A DNA stretch of 64,000 nucleotides from Vibrio hannami (GTDB taxonomy: Bacteria > Pseudomonadota > Gammaproteobacteria > Enterobacterales > Vibrionaceae). Location: positions 1 through 64,000 of the forward strand of contig NZ_JARQZP010000007.1 in the NCBI RefSeq assembly GCF_029589055.1, given 5' to 3'. A program made the translations under genes and the position numbers. The stretch's first letter is position 1; the number at the start of each line of letters is the position of its first letter. This document shows positions 35,026 through 45,111 of the stretch, piece after piece. The notes beneath the pieces are model-generated. The model was given only the letters and a program-made list of their open reading frames with translations. It made no database searches and was not told where the DNA came from.

Positions 35026-36624
35026 ATGACAAGTTTAACTAAAGATATCCAGTCTATTACTGAAGCAAAAAACTCAGCTGGCGCTCCATGGGATGCAATC
35101 AATCCTGAATCAGCAGCACGTATGCGAGCGCAGAATAAATTTAAAACAGGTTTGGAGATTGCGCAGTATACGGCTGATATCATGCGTGCAGATATGGAAG
35201 CGTATGACAAAGATAAATCTATGTATACGCAGTCGCTGGGTTGCTGGCATGGTTTTATCGGTCAGCAGAAGATGATTTCTATTAAGAAACATTTTGGTGG
35301 CAAGACGGATCGCCGGTACCTGTACCTTTCTGGCTGGATGGTCGCAGCGCTTCGTTCAGACTTTGGTCCTCAGCCTGACCAGTCAATGCATGAAAAAACC
35401 GCTGTACCTGCTCTAATCGAAGAGCTATATACCTTCCTTCGTCAAGCTGATGCTCGTGAACTAGGCGGCCTGTTCCGTCAGTTAGATGCTGCTCGTGAAG
35501 CTGGTGATGTGGAAGCTCAGGCAACTGTTCAGGAGCAAATCGATAACCATGTTACCCACGTAGTGCCTATTGTAGCCGACATCGATGCAGGTTTTGGTAA
35601 TGCAGAAGCAACGTACCTTCTTGCTAAGAAAATGATCGAAGCGGGTGCTTGTGCGCTTCAGATTGAAAACCAGGTTGCCGATGAGAAGCAGTGTGGCCAC
35701 CAGGACGGTAAAGTAACGGTTCCTCATGCAGACTTCCACGCGAAACTTCGAGCACTTCGTTATGCATTCCTTGAGCTTGGTATCGACAACGGCATTATCG
35801 TAGCTCGTACCGATTCATTGGGTGCTGGCCTGACAAAAGAAATCGCGGTAGTGAAAGAGCCTGGCGATCAGGGTGATGTATATAACTCGTTCCTGGATGT
35901 TGAAGAAGTCGATGCATCAGCACTACAGCAAGGTGATGTGTGCTTCCAGCGTGATGGCAAACTGGTTCGTCCTAAGCGTCTGCCTTCTGGTTTATACGAG
36001 TTTCGTAAAGGAACAGGTGAAGCTCGTTGTGTGTTTGACTGTATTGAGGCGATTAATGCTGGTGCAGATTTACTTTGGATTGAAACGGAAAAACCTCACG
36101 TTGGTCAGATTGGCGGCATGATGGATGAAATTAAGAAAGTACATCCAAATGCGAAGCTGGTTTACAACAACTCGCCATCCTTCAACTGGACGCTTAACTT
36201 CCGTCAGCAGGTATTTGATGCAATGGTTGAAGCGGGTGAAGATGTATCTCCATACAACCGCGATAGCCTGATGAGTGCAGAGTACGATGATACAGAGCTA
36301 GGCAGAAAAGCGGATGATAAGATCCGTACCTTCCAGGCGGATGCAGCTCGCGACGCTGGTATCTTCCACCATTTGATTACTCTACCGACTTACCACACTG
36401 CGGCGCTATCTACGGATAACCTTGCTAAAGAGTACTTTGGTGACCAGGGTATGCTTGGTTATGTTGCGAATGTACAGCGTAAAGAGATCCGTCAGGGCAT
36501 TGCTTGTGTTAAGCACCAGAACATGTCTGGCTCTGATATCGGTGATGACCATAAAGAATACTTCGCTGGTGAAAACGCACTGAAAGCGGCAGGTGAGTTG
36601 AATACTTCTCACCAGTTCGATTGA
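35026..36624 (+). CDS. aceA: Isocitrate lyase (large class)
   Basis: A 532-aa isocitrate lyase that splits isocitrate to glyoxylate and succinate. The active-site cysteine lies in DEKQCGHQDGK, the QCGH form of the larger subclass found in Pseudomonas and Acinetobacter rather than the KKCGH of the E. coli enzyme. Mg-binding VPIVADIDAGFGN and IIVARTDSLGAGLT are present, along with LVYNNSPSFNWTLNF. The ATG at 35026 has GAGGGAA upstream and is preferred over a start 12 codons earlier. The gene is divergent from the LysR gene and supports growth on acetate or fatty acids. Confidence 0.96.
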   Translation: MTSLTKDIQSITEAKNSAGAPWDAINPESAARMRAQNKFKTGLEIAQYTADIMRADMEAYDKDKSMYTQSLGCWHGFIGQQKMISIKKHFGGKTDRRYLYLSGWMVAALRSDFGPQPDQSMHEKTAVPALIEELYTFLRQADARELGGLFRQLDAAREAGDVEAQATVQEQIDNHVTHVVPIVADIDAGFGNAEATYLLAKKMIEAGACALQIENQVADEKQCGHQDGKVTVPHADFHAKLRALRYAFLELGIDNGIIVARTDSLGAGLTKEIAVVKEPGDQGDVYNSFLDVEEVDASALQQGDVCFQRDGKLVRPKRLPSGLYEFRKGTGEARCVFDCIEAINAGADLLWIETEKPHVGQIGGMMDEIKKVHPNAKLVYNNSPSFNWTLNFRQQVFDAMVEAGEDVSPYNRDSLMSAEYDDTELGRKADDKIRTFQADAARDAGIFHHLITLPTYHTAALSTDNLAKEYFGDQGMLGYVANVQRKEIRQGIACVKHQNMSGSDIGDDHKEYFAGENALKAAGELNTSHQFD

Positions 36625-36639
36625 TAGGATCAGTGAAGC

Positions 36640-36696
36640 TGTCATTCCTGTGAAAACAGATCCCGGACAATTGCTTAGGCAATTTCCGGGATGACA
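36640..36696. repeat. GTCAT-bounded palindromic repeat
   Basis: A 57-bp element from TGTCAT to ATGACA, containing a hairpin of 13 bp with one bulge (TCCCGGACAATTGC/GCAATTTCCGGGA, 36661-36691). Its edge GTCATTCCTGTGAAAACAG resembles the interspersed palindromes of vibrios. It lies between aceA and the next gene and may also act as a terminator. Confidence 0.7.
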
Positions 36697-36732
36697 CTTT
36701 GATTTACCTTTAGTGATATTTAGAGGTTATTT

Positions 36733-37290
36733 ATGACACAGTCTCAGATACACCTGCAGGATGCAAATGAACTACTCACCTCTGATGGCTTTAAGTCGAA
36801 TGGTACCTGGTACCATGGCACATCGTCAGCATTGATTGGTTCGATCAAAACTCAGGGATTAACGCGTTCGGGGGATCAGGCGCTTAATCAGGCAATTGAG
36901 AACACCATGAAAACCATAGGTAACTCTTACAATCAATCCGTTGAGCCTGTGTTTCTAACTCAGAGTAAAGAGCTGGCTTTTTACTGGGCACAACAAACCG
37001 TTCGGGAACGTGGTGTTCGATTTGAAGATGATGAAGAGCCTGTCGTATTAGAAGTGAGGTTGCCCGGTGAATTGCAAAGTTATGTTAAACCCGATGTGGG
37101 GGCACGGACTTTGTTTATGATGGGAGGTAATGAGCAATATATGAGTTTTCTTACATCTGTGTATGAGAAAAGTGCTTTGCATTTTCCTGATATTGACTGG
37201 ATGCAGGCGGACAGAATGGAATTTCGAAGCAAGTTGGGGATGGTCTATATCGATATGGATATAGCACCTGAGTATTTGAAAGTACTGTGA
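36733..37290 (+). CDS. Hypothetical protein with YHGT motif, possibly an ADP-ribosyltransferase fold
   Basis: A 185-aa cytoplasmic protein I do not recognise by name. Residues 25-43 read TWYHGTSSALIGSIKTQGL, which resembles motif I of the H-Y-E class of ADP-ribosyltransferase folds (YHGT, then I and GL), as in Tpt1-like proteins. Residues 73-84 (VFLTQSKELAFY) and 102-110 (EPVVLEVRL) fit the following beta strands and a tyrosine of motif II. The third catalytic residue is not certain. It stands alone between aceA and a CBS-domain gene. The ART idea is a pattern-based inference and activity is unproven. Confidence 0.6.
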   Translation: MTQSQIHLQDANELLTSDGFKSNGTWYHGTSSALIGSIKTQGLTRSGDQALNQAIENTMKTIGNSYNQSVEPVFLTQSKELAFYWAQQTVRERGVRFEDDEEPVVLEVRLPGELQSYVKPDVGARTLFMMGGNEQYMSFLTSVYEKSALHFPDIDWMQADRMEFRSKLGMVYIDMDIAPEYLKVL

Positions 37291-37305
37291 GAATCGTCAG
37301 AATCT

Positions 37306-37327
37306 CTGAGCGGCTTAAAGCCGCTCA
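37306..37327. terminator. Hairpin between convergent YHGT and CBS genes
   Basis: TGAGCGGCT pairs with AGCCGCTCA around a TAA loop (37307-37327), 17 nt after the YHGT gene's stop and about 44 bp from the CBS gene's stop. There is no strong T run on either strand. Confidence 0.5.
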
Positions 37328-37370
37328 CTAGCTACCGGGAGATCATTTTATCTAGTCGAAAATCTCAACA

Positions 37371-37859
37371 CTAAAGTTCGTTCAGTTCGTCGTCGTACTC
37401 TTCTTCTTCAAAATCCTGAAATTCACCCTCTTCAGGTTCAACCTCTTCCTGAAGTTCCAGCAAATGGATAGCAATGGTAACGAAATCGCTATCAGTGATA
37501 ATGCCAACTAATACGCCATTGGAAACAACCGGAAGGCATCCAACTTTATGCTTTTGCATATAAGTAGCACTCTCTTTTAAACCCGCGTGAGGGTCAACTG
37601 TCATAACGTTTTTACGCATGGCAATATCAAGAGGGGTGGTTAAGGTGTGTGATTTTTCTTCAGGGATTTTTTGTAGGCTGGATTCTTGCGCAGATAATAC
37701 ATCGCGCTGAGTAACCACACCCAATAAATGGTGTTCAGTGTCTACTACCGGTACATGACGGATATCGTGTTCATCCATCAGGTGTTTGGCATCGGACAGA
37801 GAGTTCGACCGCAACAGGGTATGAGGGTTGCGAGTCATCATGTCTTCAACTTTGATCAT
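37371..37859 (-). CDS. CBS domain protein with acidic C-terminal tail
   Basis: A 162-aa protein with two CBS domains (about residues 1-58 and 75-135). Typical elements are MIKVEDMMTRNPHTL, RHVPVVDTEHHLLGVVTQRD, MRKNVMTVDPHAGL and GCLPVVSNGVLVGIITDSDF. Such pairs often bind adenine nucleotides and control a partner. About 25 residues at the C-terminus are very acidic (EEVEPEEGEFQDFEEEEYDD), which could be a docking region. The partner is unknown and no operon neighbour is seen. Confidence 0.85.
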   Translation of the reverse strand: MIKVEDMMTRNPHTLLRSNSLSDAKHLMDEHDIRHVPVVDTEHHLLGVVTQRDVLSAQESSLQKIPEEKSHTLTTPLDIAMRKNVMTVDPHAGLKESATYMQKHKVGCLPVVSNGVLVGIITDSDFVTIAIHLLELQEEVEPEEGEFQDFEEEEYDDELNEL

Positions 37860-38069
37860 CCCGACCTCCTGTAATTATTGTTCTAAATGGTTGATCTCGT
37901 GTACCTAAACTCGATCAGCCTTTAATTAACTATAGGATTATTTGCCTTATATATCTGCGAGGTGTCCCCATTTTTGACGGATTTTTTTAAAGAAAAAGAG
38001 TCGTCATATAAAGTTACAAAATGTTTCTTTGCGCAATCGATTTTCTAGGCAATTAATTTATCCAAATCC

Positions 38070-38097
38070 TTGCTATTAACAGGCTTGAGCCTATACT
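38070..38097 (+). promoter_or_regulatory. Predicted sigma-70 promoter of queA
   Basis: TTGCTA (38070-38075) and TATACT (38092-38097) are separated by 16 nt and lie about 46 bp before the queA ATG. Confidence 0.6.
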
Positions 38098-38143
38098 ACC
38101 CGATGCTAAAATTTTTAACTTAAACTCGCCTGAAGACCTGTAT

Positions 38144-39193
38144 ATGCAAGTATCCGATTTCCACTTTGAATTACCCGATGAACTTATTGCCCGTTACCCA
38201 AAAGCCGAGCGTTCTTCGAGCCGTCTGCTCCAGCTAAATGGAGAGACTGGGCAGGTAACAGATAGATCATTTAAGGATGTACTTGATCTGGTTGAAGAAG
38301 GCGATCTTCTGGTATTCAACAATACACGCGTTATTCCTGCTCGTGTTTTTGGTAGAAAAGCGAGTGGCGGTAAACTTGAAGTTCTGGTTGAACGTATGCT
38401 TGATGAAAGTACGATTCTTGCCCATGTTCGCTGTTCGAAATCGCCAAAGCCAGGTACTGAGCTGTTCCTTGGTGAAGAAGATCAATATAAAGCAGAGATG
38501 GTTGCTCGTCACGATGCTCTGTTTGAGATCAGAATGAAATCGGATAAAACCGTACTGGATATTCTGAACGATGTCGGTCATATGCCTCTTCCTCCTTATA
38601 TTGATCGTCCAGACGAAGATGCAGATAAAGAGCGTTATCAAACGGTTTACAACGAAAAGCCAGGTGCGGTTGCAGCGCCAACAGCTGGTCTGCACTTTGA
38701 CGATGAGATTCTGGAAAAGATCAAACAGAAAGGTGTTGAGTTTGCATACGTAACGCTTCATGTGGGTGCTGGCACATTCCAACCTGTTCGTGTTGATAAC
38801 ATCCACGATCACCATATGCATGCAGAGTATGTAGAGGTTACACAGGAAGTGGTTGATGCAATTAACGCGACCAAAGCTCGTGGTGGCAGAGTGGTTGCGG
38901 TTGGCACAACATCAGTACGTTCTCTTGAAAGCGCAGCACAAAGTGCTATTAAAAATGGTACTGAGCTAGTGCCATTTTTTGACGATACTGAGATCTTCAT
39001 CTATCCGGGTTACGAATACCAGCTGGTGGATTGTCTTGTGACTAACTTCCATCTGCCGGAATCTACGTTAATCATGCTGGTAAGTGCTTTTGCTGGATAT
39101 GACAATGTAATGGCAGCGTACAAGCACGCAGTAGGCCAGAAGTACCGCTTCTTCTCGTACGGGGATGCGATGTTTGTAACTAAAAAATCGTAA
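38144..39193 (+). CDS. queA: tRNA preQ1(34) S-adenosylmethionine ribosyltransferase-isomerase QueA
   Basis: A 349-aa enzyme that moves the ribosyl part of SAM onto preQ1-tRNA to make epoxyqueuosine. Full-length family match: [76 protein letters not shown] and the C-terminal [11 protein letters not shown]. tgt follows in the same direction 307 bp later, so the two queuosine steps are neighbours, although an intergenic repeat separates them. The start is the ATG at 38144 with a weak ribosome site (GAAGAC). Confidence 0.97.
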   Translation: MQVSDFHFELPDELIARYPKAERSSSRLLQLNGETGQVTDRSFKDVLDLVEEGDLLVFNNTRVIPARVFGRKASGGKLEVLVERMLDESTILAHVRCSKSPKPGTELFLGEEDQYKAEMVARHDALFEIRMKSDKTVLDILNDVGHMPLPPYIDRPDEDADKERYQTVYNEKPGAVAAPTAGLHFDDEILEKIKQKGVEFAYVTLHVGAGTFQPVRVDNIHDHHMHAEYVEVTQEVVDAINATKARGGRVVAVGTTSVRSLESAAQSAIKNGTELVPFFDDTEIFIYPGYEYQLVDCLVTNFHLPESTLIMLVSAFAGYDNVMAAYKHAVGQKYRFFSYGDAMFVTKKS

Positions 39194-39198
39194 ACAAG

Positions 39199-39279
39199 CG
39201 TCATCCCTGAACTGGCCGTCCGCCTCGTCAGGGATCTAAGTAAATTAGCTAGTAGATTCCTGCCTCCGCAGGAATGACG
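39199..39279. repeat. 81-bp palindromic element between queA and tgt
   Basis: The element begins CGTCAT and ends ATGACG, a perfect terminal inverted repeat, and contains two hairpins (ATCCCTGA/TCAGGGAT and ATTCCTG/CAGGAAT). Its right edge CAGGAATGACG is the same family as 36640-36696. The remaining part of the 307-bp gap holds a REP-like half site (39366-39395) and no gene. Confidence 0.7.
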
Positions 39280-39365
39280 ATGAATAGCTTTACTGCGTGG
39301 GAATACATACGGTAGTTGATACTGTATGAAGAAGTATTAGGTTATGAGGTAGCAACTGGTTAGGT

Positions 39366-39395
39366 ATGCATTCCAACGCGGAGCGTAGGAACGAG
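39366..39395. repeat. REP-like palindromic half site upstream of tgt
   Basis: ATGCATTCCAACGC-GGA-GCGTAGGAACGAG is a diverged palindrome with the ATGCATT and GGAACGAG edges shared by copies at 44169-44200 and in 63445-63673. It lies about 105 bp before the tgt start. Confidence 0.65.
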
Positions 39396-39437
39396 TTGAC
39401 CTTTTCCTCTTGAATCTGAATAAATCAAAGGCGGTGA

Positions 39438-40625
<1,188 letters not shown>

Positions 40626-40710
40626 GGCTTATATATAAGCCTTAATAGATTTGCTCAATAGTAGATCCAGATCTAAGTTGAGTGAATCAAAGCACGGAAC
40701 TGCTTATATG

Positions 40711-40750
40711 TTGGGTGTTTGAGCCTTGAAAAGGTGTCACAAACACCCAA
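40711..40750 (+). promoter_or_regulatory. 10-bp perfect stem-loop in the yajC leader
   Basis: TTGGGTGTTT and AAACACCCAA pair perfectly, enclosing a small CCTT/AAGG stem. The hairpin ends 45 nt before the yajC start. No T run follows, so it is probably a leader structure rather than a terminator. A separate hairpin TAAGGCTTA/TAAGCCTTA lies at the tgt stop (40623-40644). Confidence 0.55.
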
Positions 40751-40795
40751 TAGAATAAACATATTAAAACTTTTATTAATAGAGGACGTTTTTGA

Positions 40796-41131
40796 ATGAG
40801 TTTTTTCATTTCTCAAGCTCACGCAGCTGCTGAAGGCGCAGCACCGGGTGGTGGTTTCGAAATGCTAATCATGCTTGGCATGTTTGCAGTGATTTTCTAC
40901 TTTATGATTTACCGCCCACAGAACAAGCGTGTTAAAGAGCACAAAGCGCTGATGGCATCAATGTCTAAAGGTGATGAGGTTCTTACTGGCGGTGGTCTGG
41001 TTGGTAAGATTGTTAAGATCTCTGAAGACAACGACTACATCTCAATTGCCCTAAATGACAACAATGAAGTAACTATCAAAAAAGACTACGTTACAGCAGT
41101 GCTGCCAAAGGGTACGCTTAAATCTCTATAA
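40796..41131 (+). CDS. yajC: Preprotein translocase subunit YajC
   Basis: A 111-aa membrane protein with one helix (about residues 20-40, LIMLGMFAVIFYFMIYRPQNKR in part) and a small cytoplasmic beta domain containing GDEVLTGGGLVGKIVKI. YajC joins SecD and SecF in the ancillary complex of the Sec translocon. The secD gene follows 21 bp later. The start has GAGGACG upstream. Confidence 0.96.
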   Translation: MSFFISQAHAAAEGAAPGGGFEMLIMLGMFAVIFYFMIYRPQNKRVKEHKALMASMSKGDEVLTGGGLVGKIVKISEDNDYISIALNDNNEVTIKKDYVTAVLPKGTLKSL

Positions 41132-41152
41132 TCAGGCTTAAGGGTCCTCACT

Positions 41153-43009
41153 GTGCTGAACCGTTATCCATTATGGAAGTATCTGATGGTGGTTTTTGCC
41201 ATCCTTATCAGTGCGCTATACGCCCTTCCAAATATCTACGGTGAAGATCCAGCAATTCAAATTACAGGGGCGCGCGGCGCCTCTGTTGATATGGCTACGC
41301 TGGATTCTGTCACCCAGGCTCTTGATGAAAAGAGTCTTTCTCATAAATCTGTTGCATTAGAAAATGGATCAATTCTTGTTCGCTTTAACGATACTGATAC
41401 CCAAATCAGTGCTCGTGATGTTATCGGCGAAGCTCTTGGTAGAGATGTAGTAGTAGCATTAAACCTTGCTCCAGCAACACCTGACTGGCTTGAATCTATT
41501 GGTGCAGAACCAATGAAGCTTGGCCTTGATTTGCGTGGTGGTGTTCACTTCCTGATGGAAGTAGATATGGATGCTGCTATGGACAAGCTATTGAATCAAC
41601 AGGAAGAAGCATTCCGAACTGAGCTGCGTGAAGAAAAGATTCGCTACCGTGCTATCCGTAAACAGGGTAAGGACACAGTAGAAGTTGTTCTTCGTAATGC
41701 AGAGCAGTTAGCGCAAGCTAAAAGTGTTCTGAGCTTAAAGCACCAGGATATGGTGTTTGTTGATTCAGATGACAATGGCTCTTTTTCGCTAAAAGCGTCC
41801 TTTAGTGAGGCTCGTCTTGCTGAAGTGCGGAACTATGCGGTAGAGCAGAACATCACTATCTTGCGTAATCGTGTAAACGAACTGGGTGTTGCTGAACCTC
41901 TTGTTCAACGCCAGGGCGCTAGCCGAATCGTTGTTGAACTACCTGGTGTTCAGGATACTGCTCGCGCGAAAGAAATTCTTGGTGCTACTGCAACTCTTGA
42001 GTTCCGTGAAGTTGATGATAAAGCCGACCTTGCAGCTGCTGCAAATGGTCGTGTTCCTGCGGGAAGCGAGTTGAAGTTCGACCGTGATGGTCGTCCGGTT
42101 GTTCTTAAGAAGCGCGTTATTCTGGGTGGTGATAGCATCACTGACGCTAGCTCAAGCAATGATGAATATGGTCGTCCTCAGGTAAATATCTCACTGGATA
42201 GTGAAGGTGGCACTAAGATGTCAGCATTCTCTAAGAAGAATGTTGGTAAGCTAATGGCTACTGTATTTGCTGAGTACAAAGATAGCGGACGCAAGACGCC
42301 TGAAGGTAAGATCATCCTGAACAAGCACGAAGAAGTGATTAATCAGGCGACGATTCAGACTGCTCTTGGCCGTAACTTCCGTATTACCGGTATTGATTCT
42401 ACTGCTGAAGCTCACAACCTTGCATTGCTACTTCGTGCTGGTGCGCTTATCGCTCCGATTTCGATTGTAGAAGAGCGTACGATTGGTCCTTCAATGGGTC
42501 AACAGAACATCGACATGGGTATTCAGGCATGTATCTGGGGTATGGTTGCGGTAATGCTGTTTACCTTGATCTACTACCGTAAGTTTGGTCTGTTTGCCAA
42601 CCTGGCACTTATCGCGAACCTGGTTCTTATTATCGGTGTTATGTCTATGATTCCTGGGGCGACAATGACGCTACCTGGCATCGCAGGTATCGTATTGACA
42701 GTAGGTATGGCGGTTGATGCTAACGTACTGATATTCGAGCGTATACGTGAAGAATTGCGAGAGGGAAGAAACCCTCAACAAGCAATCCATCAGGGTTATG
42801 CTAATGCATTCAGTACCATTGCCGATGCGAACATTACTACGCTAATTACAGCGATTATTCTGTTTGCGGTAGGTACAGGTGCAATCAAAGGTTTCGCCGT
42901 GACTCTGTCTATCGGTATTTTGACCTCGATGTTTACAGCTATTGTGGGTACACGTTGTATCGTGAACCTGCTGTATGGCGGTAAGCGTATTAACAAATTG
43001 TCGATCTAA
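41153..43009 (+). CDS. secD: Protein translocase subunit SecD
   Basis: A 618-aa inner-membrane RND-type subunit with six predicted helices: one at the N-terminus (about 9-28), then a large periplasmic P1 domain, then five near the C-terminus (about 450-610). Family motifs include [36 protein letters not shown] residues ([19 protein letters not shown]) and [17 protein letters not shown] residues. It uses the ion gradient to pull exported proteins across. The start is GTG at 41153. Together with secF, 9 bp downstream, it forms the yajC-secDF operon. Confidence 0.97.
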   Translation: MLNRYPLWKYLMVVFAILISALYALPNIYGEDPAIQITGARGASVDMATLDSVTQALDEKSLSHKSVALENGSILVRFNDTDTQISARDVIGEALGRDVVVALNLAPATPDWLESIGAEPMKLGLDLRGGVHFLMEVDMDAAMDKLLNQQEEAFRTELREEKIRYRAIRKQGKDTVEVVLRNAEQLAQAKSVLSLKHQDMVFVDSDDNGSFSLKASFSEARLAEVRNYAVEQNITILRNRVNELGVAEPLVQRQGASRIVVELPGVQDTARAKEILGATATLEFREVDDKADLAAAANGRVPAGSELKFDRDGRPVVLKKRVILGGDSITDASSSNDEYGRPQVNISLDSEGGTKMSAFSKKNVGKLMATVFAEYKDSGRKTPEGKIILNKHEEVINQATIQTALGRNFRITGIDSTAEAHNLALLLRAGALIAPISIVEERTIGPSMGQQNIDMGIQACIWGMVAVMLFTLIYYRKFGLFANLALIANLVLIIGVMSMIPGATMTLPGIAGIVLTVGMAVDANVLIFERIREELREGRNPQQAIHQGYANAFSTIADANITTLITAIILFAVGTGAIKGFAVTLSIGILTSMFTAIVGTRCIVNLLYGGKRINKLSI

Positions 43010-43018
43010 GGAAAAGTT

Positions 43019-43966
43019 ATGTTTCAGATAATGAAATCAGACAGAACGATCGACTTTATGCGTTGGTCGAAGTTTACGTTTGTACTTTCTATCGTTGTTA
43101 TTTTGGGTGCAATTTTTACCCTATCTACTAAGTGGATGAACTGGGGGCTGGATTTTACTGGTGGTACGTTGATCGAAGTTGGCTTCGAGCAACCGGCAAA
43201 CCTGGATAAAATCCGTGATTCACTTGAAGCAAAAGGCTTTGGTGATGCAACGGTTCAGAACTTCGGAAGTGCTCGTGAAGTGATGGTTCGCCTTCGCCCG
43301 CGTGAGGGTGTTCAGGGCGAAACTCTGGGTAACCAGATCCTTGATGCACTGAAGGAAGGTACTGGTGAAAGCGTAGAGATGCGTCGTATCGAGTTCGTTG
43401 GCCCAAATGTGGGTGATGAGCTTACAGAAGCTGGTGGTCTGGCGATCCTTGTTTCTCTGATCTGTATCCTGATTTACGTATCAATGCGATTTGAGTGGCG
43501 TCTGGCTGCTGGTGCGGTACTGGCACTTGCTCACGATGTTATCATTACACTAGGTGTTTTCTCGTTCTTGCAAATCGAAGTTGACCTGACAATCGTAGCG
43601 GCATTGCTGACGGTAGTAGGTTACTCACTTAACGATACCATCGTTGTATTCGACCGTATCCGTGAGAATTTCCGCAAGATGCGTAAGGGTGAACCTGCTG
43701 ACATTATGAACAGCTCGATCTCTCAAACACTGAGCCGTACCTTGATTACATCTGCAACGACTTTGTTTGTGGTAATCGCGCTATTTACTAAAGGCGGTGC
43801 AAACATCCATGGCTTTGCGACTGCATTGCTATTGGGTATTGTTGTAGGTACTTACTCTTCTATCTATGTTGCTTCGGCGCTAGCTCTGAAACTGGGTATC
43901 CAGAAAGAGCACCTGATGCCTCCTCAGATTGAAAAAGAAGGTGCAGAGTTTGATGAGATGCCATAG
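43019..43966 (+). CDS. secF: Protein translocase subunit SecF
   Basis: A 315-aa partner of SecD with six helices. Helix 1 is at about 20-38, then LDFTGGTLIEVGFEQP, a periplasmic P4 domain, and a C-terminal bundle with VVGYSLNDTIVVFDRIREN and SRTLITSATTLFVV. Length is normal. A terminator follows within 45 bp, and part of it is duplicated beyond a palindromic repeat. Confidence 0.97.
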   Translation: MFQIMKSDRTIDFMRWSKFTFVLSIVVILGAIFTLSTKWMNWGLDFTGGTLIEVGFEQPANLDKIRDSLEAKGFGDATVQNFGSAREVMVRLRPREGVQGETLGNQILDALKEGTGESVEMRRIEFVGPNVGDELTEAGGLAILVSLICILIYVSMRFEWRLAAGAVLALAHDVIITLGVFSFLQIEVDLTIVAALLTVVGYSLNDTIVVFDRIRENFRKMRKGEPADIMNSSISQTLSRTLITSATTLFVVIALFTKGGANIHGFATALLLGIVVGTYSSIYVASALALKLGIQKEHLMPPQIEKEGAEFDEMP

Positions 43967-44008
43967 CGGTTAATATCGTTAGCGTTTTACAAATTTTTGA
44001 TTCTGAAG

Positions 44009-44034
44009 CCGCAGTGAAAACTGCGGTTTTTTTT
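44009..44034 (+). terminator. Terminator of yajC-secD-secF
   Basis: CCGCAGT pairs with ACTGCGG around a GAAA tetraloop and is followed by eight T. It lies 43 nt after the secF stop. A degenerate second copy of its right half (GTGAAAACTGCGG then T run) is at 44203-44222. Confidence 0.92.
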
Positions 44035-44077
44035 GTAGATTTAAAGGTGAAAGGACGGACTTTGTCTTAGGGGTTTT

Positions 44078-44200
44078 CTCGTTCCAATGCTCTGCGTTGG
44101 AATGAATACAGAGCTTGATGAAAATGGCTATTTTGGAAAAGGGATTCGGATTCAAATTAGTCAGTAAGTATGCATTACCACGCAGGAGCGTGGGAACGAG
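44078..44200. repeat. REP-like inverted pair between secF and suhB
   Basis: Two palindromic units in opposite orientation: CTCGTTCCAATGC-TCT-GCGTTGGAATGAATA type at 44078-44107 and ATGCATTACCACGC-AGGA-GCGTGGGAACGAG type at 44170-44200, separated by about 60 bp. This pairing resembles bacterial interspersed mosaic elements. No coding capacity. Confidence 0.75.
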
Positions 44201-44229
44201 TGGTGAAAACTGCGGCTTTTTTTGAATAT

Positions 44230-44262
44230 AAAAAAGCCCCGCCAACAAGGTTGGCGGGGGCT
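44230..44262 (-). terminator. Terminator of suhB
   Basis: On the minus strand the stem CCCCGCCAA/TTGGCGGGG is followed by CTTTTTT. It lies 45 nt after the suhB stop and faces the secF terminator. Confidence 0.92.
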
Positions 44263-44307
44263 TAACTGGTTTCAGCTGTGACGGGCTATTGAAACCAGAT
44301 TCTTGAA

Positions 44308-45111
44308 TTACTTAAGAATCGCTTCGTTACCGTTTTCACGGATGTGGCCCAGCATAGCTTTAACGCCACGAGCACTTGAACCGACAACGTTACCAGACTG
44401 CATGTAGTTTGTGCCACCAGAGAAGTCAGTCAAGATTGCACCAGCTTCACGAGCGATTAGTTCACCTGCAGCCATATCCCATGGTTTCAGGCCTAGCTCA
44501 AAGTAGCCATCAACACGGCCAGCAGCAAGGTAACATAGGTCCAGAGCTGCAGAACCGGCACGGCGGAAGTCTGCGCAGTCTACAAATAGTGCAGACATGA
44601 TCTTGAAGTATGATTCAGAGTGTTGCTTCTGCTTGAACGGGAAGCCAGTAGCAAGTACTGCACCCTGAAGGTCTTTAATTGGGTTTACTCGGATACGAGC
44701 GTTGTTTAGCTGTGCACCGCTACCGCGTTGTGCTGTAAACAGTTCGTTTAGCATTGGATCGTAAACGCAAGCTACTTCAGTACGGCCTTTCAGGCGAACT
44801 GCAATAGATACTGAGAACTGTGGGAAACCTTTAACAAAGTTAGTGGTGCCATCCAGAGGGTCAATGATCCACTGTGCGTCGTTATCTTTACCTTCGATAA
44901 GACCACTTTCTTCAGCAATGATACTGTGCTCAGGGTAAGAGCTTTTGATTGTATCAATGATGATAGCTTCGGCTTCTTTGTCTACGTTTGTAACAAAGTC
45001 ATTAGTGCCTTTCTGAGAAGATTGGATTTTCTCAGCGTTTTCTAGAGATTTAGCAATATGATTGCCTGCTTTTCGTGCAGCACGAATAGCAATATTAAGC
45101 ATAGGATGCAT
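44308..45111 (-). CDS. suhB: Inositol-1-monophosphatase SuhB
   Basis: A 267-aa member of the inositol monophosphatase family. Metal-binding motifs are IIAEESG, WIIDPLDGTTNFVKGFP and LKPWDMAAGELIAREAG. In E. coli, SuhB also joins the rRNA antitermination complex (Nus factors), so besides its phosphatase role it helps rRNA synthesis and folding. It is monocistronic, with its own promoter and terminator. The first ATG (MHPMLNIAIRAARKAG) fits the family start. Confidence 0.96.
   Translation of the reverse strand: MHPMLNIAIRAARKAGNHIAKSLENAEKIQSSQKGTNDFVTNVDKEAEAIIIDTIKSSYPEHSIIAEESGLIEGKDNDAQWIIDPLDGTTNFVKGFPQFSVSIAVRLKGRTEVACVYDPMLNELFTAQRGSGAQLNNARIRVNPIKDLQGAVLATGFPFKQKQHSESYFKIMSALFVDCADFRRAGSAALDLCYLAAGRVDGYFELGLKPWDMAAGELIAREAGAILTDFSGGTNYMQSGNVVGSSARGVKAMLGHIRENGNEAILK

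Noticed and set aside
37860..38143. preQ1 riboswitch upstream of queA
   Set aside because: No preQ1 aptamer pattern was seen. A simple sigma-70 promoter explains the region.
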